From assembly GCA_045601425.1 (NCBI GenBank), contig JAZRZP010000026.1, forward strand, positions 106,680 to 170,679: DNA of 64,000 bases. The letters run 5' to 3'. This document shows positions 9,317 to 17,655 of the stretch, piece by piece; the first letter of the stretch is position 1, and every line of letters begins with the position of its first letter. Both the position numbers and the translations under genes were made by a program. The notes beneath the pieces were generated by a model. That model saw only the letters and a list, made by a program, of their open reading frames with translations, did no database searches and had not been told where the DNA came from. The stretch comes from UBA1219 sp045601425. GTDB taxonomy: Bacteria > Bacteroidota > Bacteroidia > Bacteroidales > P3.

Positions 9317-10621
9317 ATGAAAAAAGGATTGATTATATTTATTCTGTCATTGTTTGTGGTAGCCTGCCCGACATACGTTTATGGCCAGAAGAAGACTTCC
9401 AAGTCGAAAACGACCAAGACAACCAAGAAAAAAGGCAAGAAAGCCAAAAACGAAAAACCAGCCATCGTTCTTACGGAATTGCCGTACAACAGCAACGACT
9501 GCCTGAATGCCATTGATTTGAAGCCGGATATCGCCTACGGTCCCACCACTGTTCCCAATGGTGGAGGAAAAGTTATGGAAATCGTCCGCAGCAAGGAAAA
9601 TCCATATCTTTTTGAAATAGAACACAACACAGTGTGGTTTAAGTTTCAGGTGCCGTACACAGGGAAACTGATTGTGGACATCAAGCCGCAGGACCCGAAG
9701 GACGATTACGACTTCGTGGTATTCAAGTACACGGACCAGTATTTTTCCAATCATCTGATGAACAATAAGATAAAACCGCTGGTGGCAAATCTTTCCATGC
9801 CCGATTCTGCAATGAAGGGTGCTGTAGGGACATCGCTGACAGGCCGTTCGAAATTTATCGACAAAAATACTACCGACCCGAACTGCGCGGCCATCGACGT
9901 CATGAAGGACGAAGTTTATTATCTTGTCGTTGACAAGCCGATTAACGGAGGAAGCGGATTTACGGCAAAGGTTTCGGTGAGCGTAGACTTCTTTACGCCG
10001 AAAGTGGTGTTCTTCGACCCGAAAATCCGCAAGAATGTTGATGTGGACATACTGCTTATCGAAAAAAATACCAACAACCGCGTGGTTTTGAAGAACTCCT
10101 CGTACAAGGGCGGAAAGATTTCTTTCGTTCCGAAATTCGACTATGTGATGTATGTGAAGAAAGACGGCTATTTTGCCATATACAAGGAATTCAACGCTGA
10201 TATTTTCAAGGAGGATACCCTCATGAAGGTCACCATGAACAAGATTGAAAGAGGTTCCAAATTCGAGATTTCGGATATTTATTTCGAAGACGGGGAGACA
10301 CAGCTTCTCGTCGAAGAATCGGCCAATTCGCTGAGTACATACGTGCAGATGCTGAAAGACCAGCCCGACGTATATTTTACACTGAAAGGTTATGTGGCTT
10401 CGTACGGTTTCGACGTTGACAAAGACGTGCAGACCTCGCTCGGCAGAGCCGAATCGGTGAAAAAGTATTTTGTCGACAACGGCATTGATGAGAACAGAAT
10501 ATGCGTGCAGGGAATGTCGAAAACCGAAATCAAGAAAGCCGCTTCGGAGGTTCTCAACAACAAGGGCAAGGCATTCAGCGAAGTGAAGATGGAAATAATA
10601 ATAACAGGCAGAGAAAAATAA
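9317..10621 (+). CDS. Envelope protein with C-terminal OmpA-like peptidoglycan-binding domain
   Basis: 434 residues from the ATG at 9317, which directly precedes a signal peptide; an earlier in-frame ATG (9272) would put 15 residues before it. The signal region contains VVAC, a possible lipobox, but a type I cleavage after VYG is also plausible. A Lys-rich stretch (residues about 24-45) follows. Residues about 50-220 form a beta-rich domain resembling bacterial pre-peptidase (PPC-like) folds. The C-terminal 120 residues form an OmpA-like domain: FEDGETQL, then LKGYV, LGRAESVKKYFVDNGI and ICVQGMSK. The family anchors the outer membrane or envelope complexes to peptidoglycan. It is monocistronic with promoter and terminator. 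Confidence 0.8.
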   Translation: MKKGLIIFILSLFVVACPTYVYGQKKTSKSKTTKTTKKKGKKAKNEKPAIVLTELPYNSNDCLNAIDLKPDIAYGPTTVPNGGGKVMEIVRSKENPYLFEIEHNTVWFKFQVPYTGKLIVDIKPQDPKDDYDFVVFKYTDQYFSNHLMNNKIKPLVANLSMPDSAMKGAVGTSLTGRSKFIDKNTTDPNCAAIDVMKDEVYYLVVDKPINGGSGFTAKVSVSVDFFTPKVVFFDPKIRKNVDVDILLIEKNTNNRVVLKNSSYKGGKISFVPKFDYVMYVKKDGYFAIYKEFNADIFKEDTLMKVTMNKIERGSKFEISDIYFEDGETQLLVEESANSLSTYVQMLKDQPDVYFTLKGYVASYGFDVDKDVQTSLGRAESVKKYFVDNGIDENRICVQGMSKTEIKKAASEVLNNKGKAFSEVKMEIIITGREK

Positions 10622-10644
10622 GATTTGCTTATCCGATATTTTAC

Positions 10645-10678
10645 AAGAGAGCGTTGTACAGACACTCTCTTTTTTTTA
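10645..10678 (+). terminator. Terminator after OmpA-like gene
   Basis: AAGAGAG and CTCTCTT stem followed by eight T residues, 24 bases after the stop. Confidence 0.8.
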
Positions 10679-10691
10679 CTGAAAACATATT

Positions 10692-12296
10692 ATGCTGAAA
10701 CTGAAGAAAATACCCCATACATTTACAATAGTGTTCTTTCTGATACTGTTTGCCTCGGTGCTGACGTGGATTATACCCGGAGGGGAGTTTGAACGTAAAA
10801 CGACAGATGTGAACGGCTCGCAACGCGAGGTGGTGGTGAATGATTCGTTCCACTACGTCGACAGCCAGCCGCAGACATGGCAGATATTCTCGTCGTTTTT
10901 CAACGGATTCGTGGACAAGGCCGACATAATAGTGTTCATACTGATGGTTGGCGGAGCATTCTGGATACTGAACAACAGCAAGGCCATCGACATCGGGGTG
11001 ATGACGTTTCTGCGAAAGGTTACCAGACTGCAGAAATACCGTTTTTTTCAGAAGATAGGGGTGAATAATCTTATTCTTACGCTTATAATGCTGATGTTCA
11101 GTGTGTTCGGTGCTGTGTTCGGAATGAGCGAGGAGACGATTGCCTTTGTGGTCATATTCATACCACTTTCCATTTCGATGGGATATGATTCCATTGTGGG
11201 AGTGTGCATCTGCTACATGGCTGCCCACATAGGATTTGCGGGTGCCATATTGAATCCGTTCACCATAGGCATTGCGCAGGGCATTGCCGAACTGCCTATT
11301 TTTTCGGGCATGGAGTACAGGATATTCTGCTGGCTGATACTCACGGTGATAGGTATTGCCTTTGTGCTCTGGTATGCTGGAAGGGTGAAGAAAAATCCCG
11401 AGAAGTCGCCGATGTACAGACTCGACGCCTATTGGCGCAACAGGGCTGAAGAGCAGGAAAAAGAAGGGGTGGTGTATCACACTCCGAAGTCGGCGTGGGT
11501 AGTGTGGGTATTTCTTACAGCCGTGATGACCTGCTTTGCCGTTGCGGACCCGTTCACGACAATAACCGTTGGCGAGGCTTCGGTGTCGGTGTGCATGCTT
11601 CCTGTTCTGGCAGGTCTGTTTGCCGTAACCGGATTCCTTGCCTTGCGGAAGTCGGTGCATTTTTTTATATTGGACCTGCTGTTTTTCACCATTTTCTACC
11701 TTGTGACGGGGGTGTTGGGCTACGACTGGTACATAATGGAAATATCGGCACTTTTTCTGGCGATGGGTATATTTTCGGGTATAGCCAACAGCAAGGGTGC
11801 CGACGACATAGCCAAGCTTTTTCTCGAAGGTGCCAAGGATATAATGAGTGCGGCATTGGTTGTAGGGCTTGCGAGCGGCATAATATTCATCCTGAAGGAC
11901 GGGAAAGTGATAGATACGATACTTTTCGGGCTTACCGGTTCGCTTTCGGCATTGGGTGAAACGGCTTCGGTAGGGGTGATGTACCTGTTCCAGACGCTGC
12001 TGAACCTCATAATGCCTTCCGGCTCGGCAAAGGCGGCGCTCACGATGCCCATAATGGCACAGTTTGCCGACCTGATAGACGTGTCGCGGCAGACAACGGT
12101 GCTGGCATTCCAGTTCGGCGACGGTTTTACGAACATGATAACCCCGACTTCGGGCGTTTTGATTGGGTGTCTCGGAGTGGCAAAGATACCTTACGGGACG
12201 TGGGTGAAATGGGTGTGGAAGTTCATCGTGTTTCTCATAGTAATCGGTTTTCTGCTTCTGCTACCAACATTGTTCATGCAGTTTCCGGGGTTTTAG
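10692..12296 (+). CDS. YfcC family / C4-dicarboxylate carrier-like inner-membrane transporter
   Basis: 534 residues with about 12-13 hydrophobic helices. The start (HTFTIVFFLIL followed by WIIPGGEF), the GMSEETIAFVVIF segment, GFAGAILNPFTIGIAQGIA and the C-terminal MPSGSAKAALTMPIMAQFADL and FGDGFTNMITPTSG are characteristic of the YfcC/DcuC-type family (PF03606). Members carry organic anions or dipeptides; the substrate here is unknown. It starts 14 bases after the preceding terminator with no clear promoter of its own. The following gene (ssb) has a separate promoter. Confidence 0.88.
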   Translation: MLKLKKIPHTFTIVFFLILFASVLTWIIPGGEFERKTTDVNGSQREVVVNDSFHYVDSQPQTWQIFSSFFNGFVDKADIIVFILMVGGAFWILNNSKAIDIGVMTFLRKVTRLQKYRFFQKIGVNNLILTLIMLMFSVFGAVFGMSEETIAFVVIFIPLSISMGYDSIVGVCICYMAAHIGFAGAILNPFTIGIAQGIAELPIFSGMEYRIFCWLILTVIGIAFVLWYAGRVKKNPEKSPMYRLDAYWRNRAEEQEKEGVVYHTPKSAWVVWVFLTAVMTCFAVADPFTTITVGEASVSVCMLPVLAGLFAVTGFLALRKSVHFFILDLLFFTIFYLVTGVLGYDWYIMEISALFLAMGIFSGIANSKGADDIAKLFLEGAKDIMSAALVVGLASGIIFILKDGKVIDTILFGLTGSLSALGETASVGVMYLFQTLLNLIMPSGSAKAALTMPIMAQFADLIDVSRQTTVLAFQFGDGFTNMITPTSGVLIGCLGVAKIPYGTWVKWVWKFIVFLIVIGFLLLLPTLFMQFPGF

Positions 12297-12413
12297 AAAG
12301 CAAAAAAAATGTGCCCGACGTCATTTTTTTATGAAAAAGAGCTTTTTTTATGAAAAATAGTATCTTGTAATATGTTGGGAATCAATATTTTGACAAATTA
12401 AAGCGTTTTTTAT

Positions 12414-12444
12414 TTTGCATATTGAAAAAAAAACACTAAATTTG
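12414..12444 (+). promoter_or_regulatory. Promoter for ssb
   Basis: TTTG at 12414-12417, a 19-bp spacer and TAAATTTG at 12437-12444; leader of about 70 bases. Confidence 0.85.
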
Positions 12445-12520
12445 TAAGATATTTCACAGCCTTTAAGGATTTGAAATAGACGAAAATAAACGGTATTTAT
12501 GAACTAAAAATGTTTGAACT

Positions 12521-12946
12521 ATGGTAGGAGTAAATAAAGTAATACTGATAGGAAATTTGGGAAAAGATCCGGAAATAATCACTTTTGACACAGCCAAGAA
12601 AGCAACTTTTCCCTTGGCAACCACGGAGTATTACAAGAACAAGGAAGGTCAGCGGGTAGAGCAGACCGAGTGGCATAACATTGTTTGCTGGAGAGGTCTG
12701 GCCGAGATTTCCGAGAAAATTCTGAAAAAAGGTTCCCAGATATATGTGGAAGGGAAACTCCGCTCGCGCTCTTGGGAAGACAAGGAAGGTAACAAACGTT
12801 ATATCACCGAGGTTCTGGCAGACAATTTCACTGTTCTGGCAAACAAGAATCATCCGGACAACAGTCAGGAAGCAGAGCCTGTGGCCATCGACGACCTTGA
12901 TGCAGTACTGAACGACAAGGACCAGCTTGAGACTTTGCCTTTCTGA
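12521..12946 (+). CDS. ssb: Single-stranded DNA-binding protein
   Basis: 141 residues. The OB fold is evident from VNKVILIGNLGKDPE at the start, WHNIVCWRGLAE in the middle and IYVEGKLRSRSWED. The tail is acidic and ends in LPF, the conserved tip through which SSB recruits partner proteins, although the usual DD before it is replaced here by ET (LETLPF). It coats single-stranded DNA in replication, repair and recombination. It is monocistronic, with a consensus promoter and a strong terminator. Confidence 0.96.
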   Translation: MVGVNKVILIGNLGKDPEIITFDTAKKATFPLATTEYYKNKEGQRVEQTEWHNIVCWRGLAEISEKILKKGSQIYVEGKLRSRSWEDKEGNKRYITEVLADNFTVLANKNHPDNSQEAEPVAIDDLDAVLNDKDQLETLPF

Positions 12947-12983
12947 TGACGGGAAAAAGTCAGATAAGTTTTTTTGAATAACG

Positions 12984-13012
12984 GCATCGCCTTCGGCGAT
13001 GCTTTTTTTTTT
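12984..13012 (+). terminator. Terminator after ssb
   Basis: Perfect 8-bp stem GCATCGCC / GGCGATGC with a TTC loop and a run of ten or more T. Confidence 0.95.
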
Positions 13013-13030
13013 GCGGTAATGTAAAAATGA

Positions 13031-13064
13031 AAAAACAACAGCCGGCGAAACTGACCGCCGGCTG
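13031..13064 (-). terminator. Terminator of the WG-repeat gene
   Basis: CAGCCGGCG / CGCCGGCTG, a 9-bp perfect stem with an eight-base loop, followed on the minus strand by a T-rich stretch. Lies 25 bases beyond the stop codon. Confidence 0.88.
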
Positions 13065-13088
13065 CTTTGATTTGTCCGTCAGGGCAAT

Positions 13089-16000
13089 CTAACGGGATAT
13101 TCCTGCGGTTGATTCGTGGCTGCAGGGAACCGTTATTTTCCCTTTTGAATCGGCAACGCCCCATTTGCCTTTCTGCTTCACGAAGAACGACGAGCCGTCG
13201 CGTTTTGTGATTTCCTCATAGGCAATGGGAAGTACGAGTTTCCCGCTTCCGTCAAGCAAACCGAAGTGTTTCTTATACGAAACTTTGAAAAAGTTTCCGA
13301 ATGCTTCGACTTTGTCAAGTTTGTAAGTAGGAGCAAGGATGGTGTTGCCTGCGGCTCCGACAATGCCCCACTTCTTGCCGTCCTTTACTGCGTAGAAGTT
13401 CTTTACAGGCACTATTTCCGTGTATTTGCAGGAAATAGCACCTTTTGCATTGATTGCACCCCACTTGCCGTTCTGTTTCATGAGGATGTTGCTGTTGGTT
13501 GTTGCTATACTGTCAAATTCGCATTTGAGTATAGTTTTTCCGTTGTCTGTCAGTACACCGTATTTCCCGTTTTTTACAAGCATTAAATAGCCTTTGTTGA
13601 GAGCGGTTATACGCTGGTATTCGCATGGAAGGTATGTATTGAATTCAGATGTGAGAAGTCCATAGTTTGCAGATTTTTTTATGAGGAGGTATTTGTTGGA
13701 AAAATTCGATATAGAGTCGTATTCGCACGGAAGCAGAATTTCTCCTTGTGAATTTATGATGCCGAATTTGTCTTTTGCACGAAGCCGGTATATCTCGGAC
13801 GAAATTTTATTGAACGAGATTTCATTTGGTGCATATTTGCAGGGGATGATTTCTTTGCCATCTGAATTTATAAGTCCACATTTGCCGTCCTGTTTGACGA
13901 AGAATAGATTGTTCTCATTGATGTAGTTAAATTCAAATGGTTTTATTTCATCGTACTTGCGGGGGAGAATCTCTCCGCCGGAGGAACTTATGACACCCCA
14001 TTTGCCGTTGAGTCTGTGATATAAGTAGCCCTTTTTGTAAACGATTTCGCTGGTGTCGTATTTACAGGGAAGGATTTCTTCACCATCGGAGTTAATGACG
14101 CCCCATTTGCCGTTTTGTTTAACCAAGAAAGAATTATAATACCATTCGTCATTTTTGGTTTGTTTTATCTCATCGTACTTGCAGGGGAGAATCTGTTTCC
14201 CATTGGAGCCAATGATGCCCCATTTGCCGTTGACTTTGTGCAAGAAGTGGCCGTTATTGTAAACGATTTCGCTGGTGTCGTATTTACAGGGGAGAATCTG
14301 TTTCCAGATTTCTTTGTTTTCACTATTTTCAACAGTCCGTTCTTGTTTTGCAACAACACCCCATTGGCCATTCTGGTTGACGAAGAAAGCATTGTCAAAT
14401 GTGATTGGTCTTATTTTATCGTACTTGTAGGGGAGAATTTGTTTCCAGATTTCTTTGCTTTCACCAGTTTTTTCATTATATTGAGTTTGTTTTGCAACTA
14501 CACCCCACTTGCCGTTCTGTCGAACTTTTAAAATGGGTTCATAGCCACTGCTTTCAACTGCAATTTCCTCATATTCGCAGGGGAGAATTTGTGTACAAAT
14601 GGCTTCTGACCAGATGTGATTTTCATTATCCCAATAAAATTCGTAATCCTCTTCGTTGAGTTGTACAGTTATTGCACCCCATTTGCCGTTGAGTTTTATT
14701 TTAAAAAAACTCTGTTCGGGATAATAACCAGAAATATCAAAATGCTCATTTTGTGTAAATATTTCATCATATTTACATGGAATAATTTGTTTGCCTGCAG
14801 GATTGATAACTCCCCATTTGTTGTTCTGTTGTACAATGACATGGCAGTTAACGTGTTCTCTACACCAGATTAATTCATGTCCAGCTATATATGCTTTTTT
14901 GAGGTTATCGTATTGACAGGGAACGATTTGTTCCCCTAAGATACCCCATTTGCCGTTTTGTTTGACGGCGAAATCAAAATAACCAATACCACGGCCGGGT
15001 CCAGCCCCGGCTACGAAATCTTCTAGTGTGGTTATGTCATCATATTCGCATGGAATGATTTGTATTAGGGACACTTTGTTATTGCTGGCAGTTTCTGCAT
15101 ATAATACGCCCCATTTGTTGTCCTCTTTTACCATAAATTCAGATGATGCAGTACCTTCTTCGTCACATGGGAATGTTCTGATATCATCATATTTACAGAT
15201 GAGAATTTCCTTGCCGTCGAAACTTATGACTCCCCATTTACCGTTGACTTTGTGCAAGAAGTGGCCGTTTTTGTAAATGATTTCGCTGGAGTCGTACTTG
15301 CATGGGAGAATCTGTTTCCAGATTTCTTTGTTTTCACTATTTTCAACAGTCTGTTCTTGTTTTGCAACAACACCCCATTGACCATTCTGTTTGACCATGA
15401 AAGCGTTGTCAAATGTATAGCTTCCATACTCAGTATGTCCGATTGGTCTTATTTCGTCATATTTGAATGGTAGAATCTGTTTGCCGTCGGAGTGAATGAC
15501 GCCCCATTTGCCGTTCTGGTTAACACTGAACATGTTTGAGAGTGTTTCTCCTTCTTCTCCTTGTTCAAAAGAAGTTGTTTCGCTTATTCCGGTTATTTCA
15601 TCATATTTATGTGGTATTATTTCTCCATCAAAAGCAACGACACCCCATTTGCCATTCTCTTGATGTACAATAAATGGACTATCGTAAGTGTTCTCGTTAC
15701 TTACCATTTTGAATTCGGCAGGTCTATCCATTGTTAAATCACCACAAATCAAATCATATTTGAACGGCAAGATGATTTTCCCATTCCGGGTTACAAATCC
15801 CCATTTCCCGTTTTTCTTCACCCAACCTGGGATTGGGCTATAATACATGCTGGCATATTCGGGACTGAGAAATTCGGAACACGAACCTTCAAAAAAAGAA
15901 GGCGCATCCAGTGTCGTTACCACAAAACTACCTCTTGTGGCACCACATTCGCGACCAAAACTCACCTCATAAGCAAGTATAGACGAGTATTCGACGGGTG

Positions 16001-16145
16001 TCGTGGATTTGCCGGATTTATTGATAAATCCGAATTTACCATTCTTGATAATTACGGAGCTGTCATTGTATACTCCGTTTCCATTCTGCGAGAATCCGCA
16101 AAAAAACATCGCAGTGAGGGCTACTAACAAAAGAACTTTTTTCAT
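13089..16145 (-). CDS. Secreted WG-repeat protein (23 repeats)
   Basis: 1018 residues with an N-terminal signal peptide (hydrophobic core then FCGFSQ). The rest is built from about 23 WG repeats (PF14903 type), each with a core like NGKWGVI followed by DGKQILPCKYDEI; spacing is roughly 35-60 residues. The family forms beta-propeller or solenoid-like modules of unknown function, common in Bacteroidota. No catalytic motif and no T9SS sorting tail are visible, so it is likely periplasmic or exported another way. Two stretches (14221-14402 and 15235-15416) are nearly identical, which points to recent internal duplication. No promoter is seen in the 57 bases before the ATG; the nearest is at 16437-16469, so the mRNA should carry the structured leader at 16202-16430. 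Confidence 0.9.
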   Translation of the reverse strand: MKKVLLLVALTAMFFCGFSQNGNGVYNDSSVIIKNGKFGFINKSGKSTTPVEYSSILAYEVSFGRECGATRGSFVVTTLDAPSFFEGSCSEFLSPEYASMYYSPIPGWVKKNGKWGFVTRNGKIILPFKYDLICGDLTMDRPAEFKMVSNENTYDSPFIVHQENGKWGVVAFDGEIIPHKYDEITGISETTSFEQGEEGETLSNMFSVNQNGKWGVIHSDGKQILPFKYDEIRPIGHTEYGSYTFDNAFMVKQNGQWGVVAKQEQTVENSENKEIWKQILPCKYDSSEIIYKNGHFLHKVNGKWGVISFDGKEILICKYDDIRTFPCDEEGTASSEFMVKEDNKWGVLYAETASNNKVSLIQIIPCEYDDITTLEDFVAGAGPGRGIGYFDFAVKQNGKWGILGEQIVPCQYDNLKKAYIAGHELIWCREHVNCHVIVQQNNKWGVINPAGKQIIPCKYDEIFTQNEHFDISGYYPEQSFFKIKLNGKWGAITVQLNEEDYEFYWDNENHIWSEAICTQILPCEYEEIAVESSGYEPILKVRQNGKWGVVAKQTQYNEKTGESKEIWKQILPYKYDKIRPITFDNAFFVNQNGQWGVVAKQERTVENSENKEIWKQILPCKYDTSEIVYNNGHFLHKVNGKWGIIGSNGKQILPCKYDEIKQTKNDEWYYNSFLVKQNGKWGVINSDGEEILPCKYDTSEIVYKKGYLYHRLNGKWGVISSSGGEILPRKYDEIKPFEFNYINENNLFFVKQDGKCGLINSDGKEIIPCKYAPNEISFNKISSEIYRLRAKDKFGIINSQGEILLPCEYDSISNFSNKYLLIKKSANYGLLTSEFNTYLPCEYQRITALNKGYLMLVKNGKYGVLTDNGKTILKCEFDSIATTNSNILMKQNGKWGAINAKGAISCKYTEIVPVKNFYAVKDGKKWGIVGAAGNTILAPTYKLDKVEAFGNFFKVSYKKHFGLLDGSGKLVLPIAYEEITKRDGSSFFVKQKGKWGVADSKGKITVPCSHESTAGISR
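14221..14402 (-). repeat. Direct repeat copy 1 inside WG-repeat gene
   Basis: 182 bases aligning without gaps and with only scattered substitutions to 15235-15416; covers parts of two WG units with the NSENKEIWKQILPCKYD insertion. Confidence 0.85.
15235..15416 (-). repeat. Direct repeat copy 2 inside WG-repeat gene
   Basis: Partner of 14221-14402, same length and orientation. Confidence 0.85.
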
Positions 16146-16201
16146 TGTTTTAATTTTTATGATTATTATAAAGTTTTAATCTGTTTTTGTGAATATATAA
16201 T

Positions 16202-16430
16202 AAAAAAAAAGGCGTGGCAAAATCTTGTTTTACATTCGGGCTACCACACCCATCTACTCCAACAAGTTACACCACACCGAAAAAAACGGTGTTGTGTCGG
16301 ACCTATTCTAGAGTAGAAGTTCTTACGAACAAGTGGTAGTTTGAATGTTAGAAATGGCTCAACAGTCGCTATTTATATTTTTTTAACTATCTGTCTATGT
16401 TTTGACTATTTTAAAATTATACTTTGTTTT
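16202..16430 (-). ncRNA. Structured RNA: candidate leader attenuator (or stand-alone small RNA)
   Basis: Read on the minus strand, a consensus promoter is followed by a nested structure. Stem 1 ACATTC/GAATGT (16343-16348 with 16232-16237); stem 2 CTACCAC/GTGGTAG (16333-16339 with 16241-16247); a small hairpin GTTC-GTAA-GAAC with a GNRA loop (16319-16330); stem 3 CTACTC/GAGTAG (16311-16316 with 16254-16259); and a terminal hairpin of ACAC and ACACCG paired with CGGTGT and GTGT (16269-16297). Downstream, CCACGCC (16211-16217) can pair with GGTGTGG (16244-16250), directly before nine T residues. This terminator shares bases 16244-16247 with stem 2, so the two folds exclude each other. The GNRA loop and a G-U pair in the terminator favour the minus strand. 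Identity is unknown; a 6S-like RNA cannot be excluded. Confidence 0.6.
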
Positions 16431-16436
16431 ATTTTG

Positions 16437-16469
16437 CAAAGATACGTTTTTTTTTGAAATGTGTTCAAA
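16437..16469 (-). promoter_or_regulatory. Promoter for the structured leader and WG-repeat gene
   Basis: On the minus strand TATCTTTG (16437-16444), with TTTG at 16466-16469 and a 21-bp spacer, placed just after the mrp terminator. Confidence 0.75.
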
Positions 16470-16472
16470 TTG

Positions 16473-16507
16473 AAAAAAAACTTCTGCAGCGTTTCTGCTA
16501 CAGAAGT
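16473..16507 (-). terminator. Terminator of mrp
   Basis: Minus strand: ACTTCTG-AGCAG stem (with a small bulge) pairing with CTGCAGAAGT, followed by eight T. Confidence 0.75.
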
Positions 16508-16528
16508 TCTCTTCCAGAGAAAGAAAAT

Positions 16529-17605
16529 TTATTTTTTTCTGCTGTTGAGGATGGAGATTTCCTTTGCTACGTTTTCGGCGAGAGCCATGAAAGCCTCGCT
16601 TTCGGGGGTCGGGTTTTCGCTGAAGAGCGACACGGGTTTCCCGCTGTCGCCGCCTTCGGCGATGCTTTGTACCAGCGGTATCTCTCCGAGCAGCGGTATG
16701 TTCATCTGTTCGGCCATCTTACGGCAGCCCTGTTTACCGAATATATAGTATTTGTTGTTCGGGAGTTCGGCGGGTGTGAAGTATGCCATGTTTTCCACGA
16801 ACCCCAGAACGGGTATGTTGATGTTTGGGTTCTGGAACATTTCCACGCCGCGGATTACGTCGGCAAGTGCAACCTGCTGCGGGGTGCTCACTATTATGGC
16901 ACCGGTTACGGGGAGAGTCTGGGCGATGGTGAGCTGTACGTCACCGGTTCCGGGAGGCATGTCCACCACGAGGTAGTCGATATCTTCCCACCAAGTTTCG
17001 GTGAGGAGCTGTTTCAATGCGTTGGAGACCATGGGTCCGCGCCATACGATGGCCTTGTCGGGGTCAATCATGAATCCGACAGACATGAGTTTCACGTTGT
17101 ACTTGAAGAACGGGAGCATGTAAGTCTTTCCGTCGTGGTCTTCTCCCATGATGTCCTGCTGCTTTATGTCGAACATGATGGGTATTGACGGACCGTAGAA
17201 ATCGGCATCCATGAGACCGACTTTGGCACCGGTTTTGGCAAGGGAGACGGCAAGGTTCACAGCGACGGTGGATTTGCCTACACCGCCTTTTCCGGAGGCG
17301 ACCACGATGATGTTTTTGATGCCGGGGAACATTTCCGACTTGTCGGGTTGTGGCTTGACGCGAGAAGTGAGGTTTACCTGAACGTCGATGTCAGGGTCGA
17401 CAAAGGAGTGGATGGCTTCGATGCAGTCGTTGCTCATTTTCTGTTTCATGGGGCAGGCGGGAGTGGTAAGCACGAGGTCGAAACTTACCTTGTTGCCGTC
17501 GATGGCAATGTTTTCAATCATTCCGAGAGCGACAAGGCTCTGTCCCAAGTCGGGGTCATCGACGTGCGACAACGCCATTTCTATTTGAGTTTTAGAGAAT
17601 TGCAT
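16529..17605 (-). CDS. mrp: Mrp/NBP35-type iron-sulfur cluster carrier ATPase
   Basis: 358 residues. Residues about 1-90 form a MIP18/DUF59 domain (DDPDLGQSLVALGMI). Then comes a deviant Walker A P-loop, SGKGGVGKSTVAVNLA, at about 104-119, with DADFYGPSIP, DYLVVDMPPGTGD and GFVENMAYF, which are diagnostic of the Mrp/ApbC group. These cytoplasmic ATPases bind and deliver Fe-S clusters to apoproteins. The DUF59-Mrp fusion is the usual bacterial form. On the minus strand TATCTTTG at 17632-17639 supplies a promoter, and a hairpin terminator follows the gene. Confidence 0.95.
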   Translation of the reverse strand: MQFSKTQIEMALSHVDDPDLGQSLVALGMIENIAIDGNKVSFDLVLTTPACPMKQKMSNDCIEAIHSFVDPDIDVQVNLTSRVKPQPDKSEMFPGIKNIIVVASGKGGVGKSTVAVNLAVSLAKTGAKVGLMDADFYGPSIPIMFDIKQQDIMGEDHDGKTYMLPFFKYNVKLMSVGFMIDPDKAIVWRGPMVSNALKQLLTETWWEDIDYLVVDMPPGTGDVQLTIAQTLPVTGAIIVSTPQQVALADVIRGVEMFQNPNINIPVLGFVENMAYFTPAELPNNKYYIFGKQGCRKMAEQMNIPLLGEIPLVQSIAEGGDSGKPVSLFSENPTPESEAFMALAENVAKEISILNSRKK

Positions 17606-17631
17606 GGTTTTATCTGTTTTTTATTTTGTTG

Positions 17632-17639
17632 CAAAGATA
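17632..17639 (-). promoter_or_regulatory. -7 box for mrp
   Basis: TATCTTTG on the minus strand, 27 bases before the ATG. No clear -33 TTTG was found. Confidence 0.6.
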
Positions 17640-17655
17640 CGATAATTTTCCAGAA

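Noticed and set aside
13089..16145. CRISPR-like regular repeats
   Set aside because: The periodicity is that of WG protein repeats in a single open frame; repeats diverge and no constant-length spacers or cas genes exist.
16424..17188. 254-codon plus-strand frame over mrp
   Set aside because: Antisense shadow of mrp, whose motifs are unambiguous; no family resemblance.
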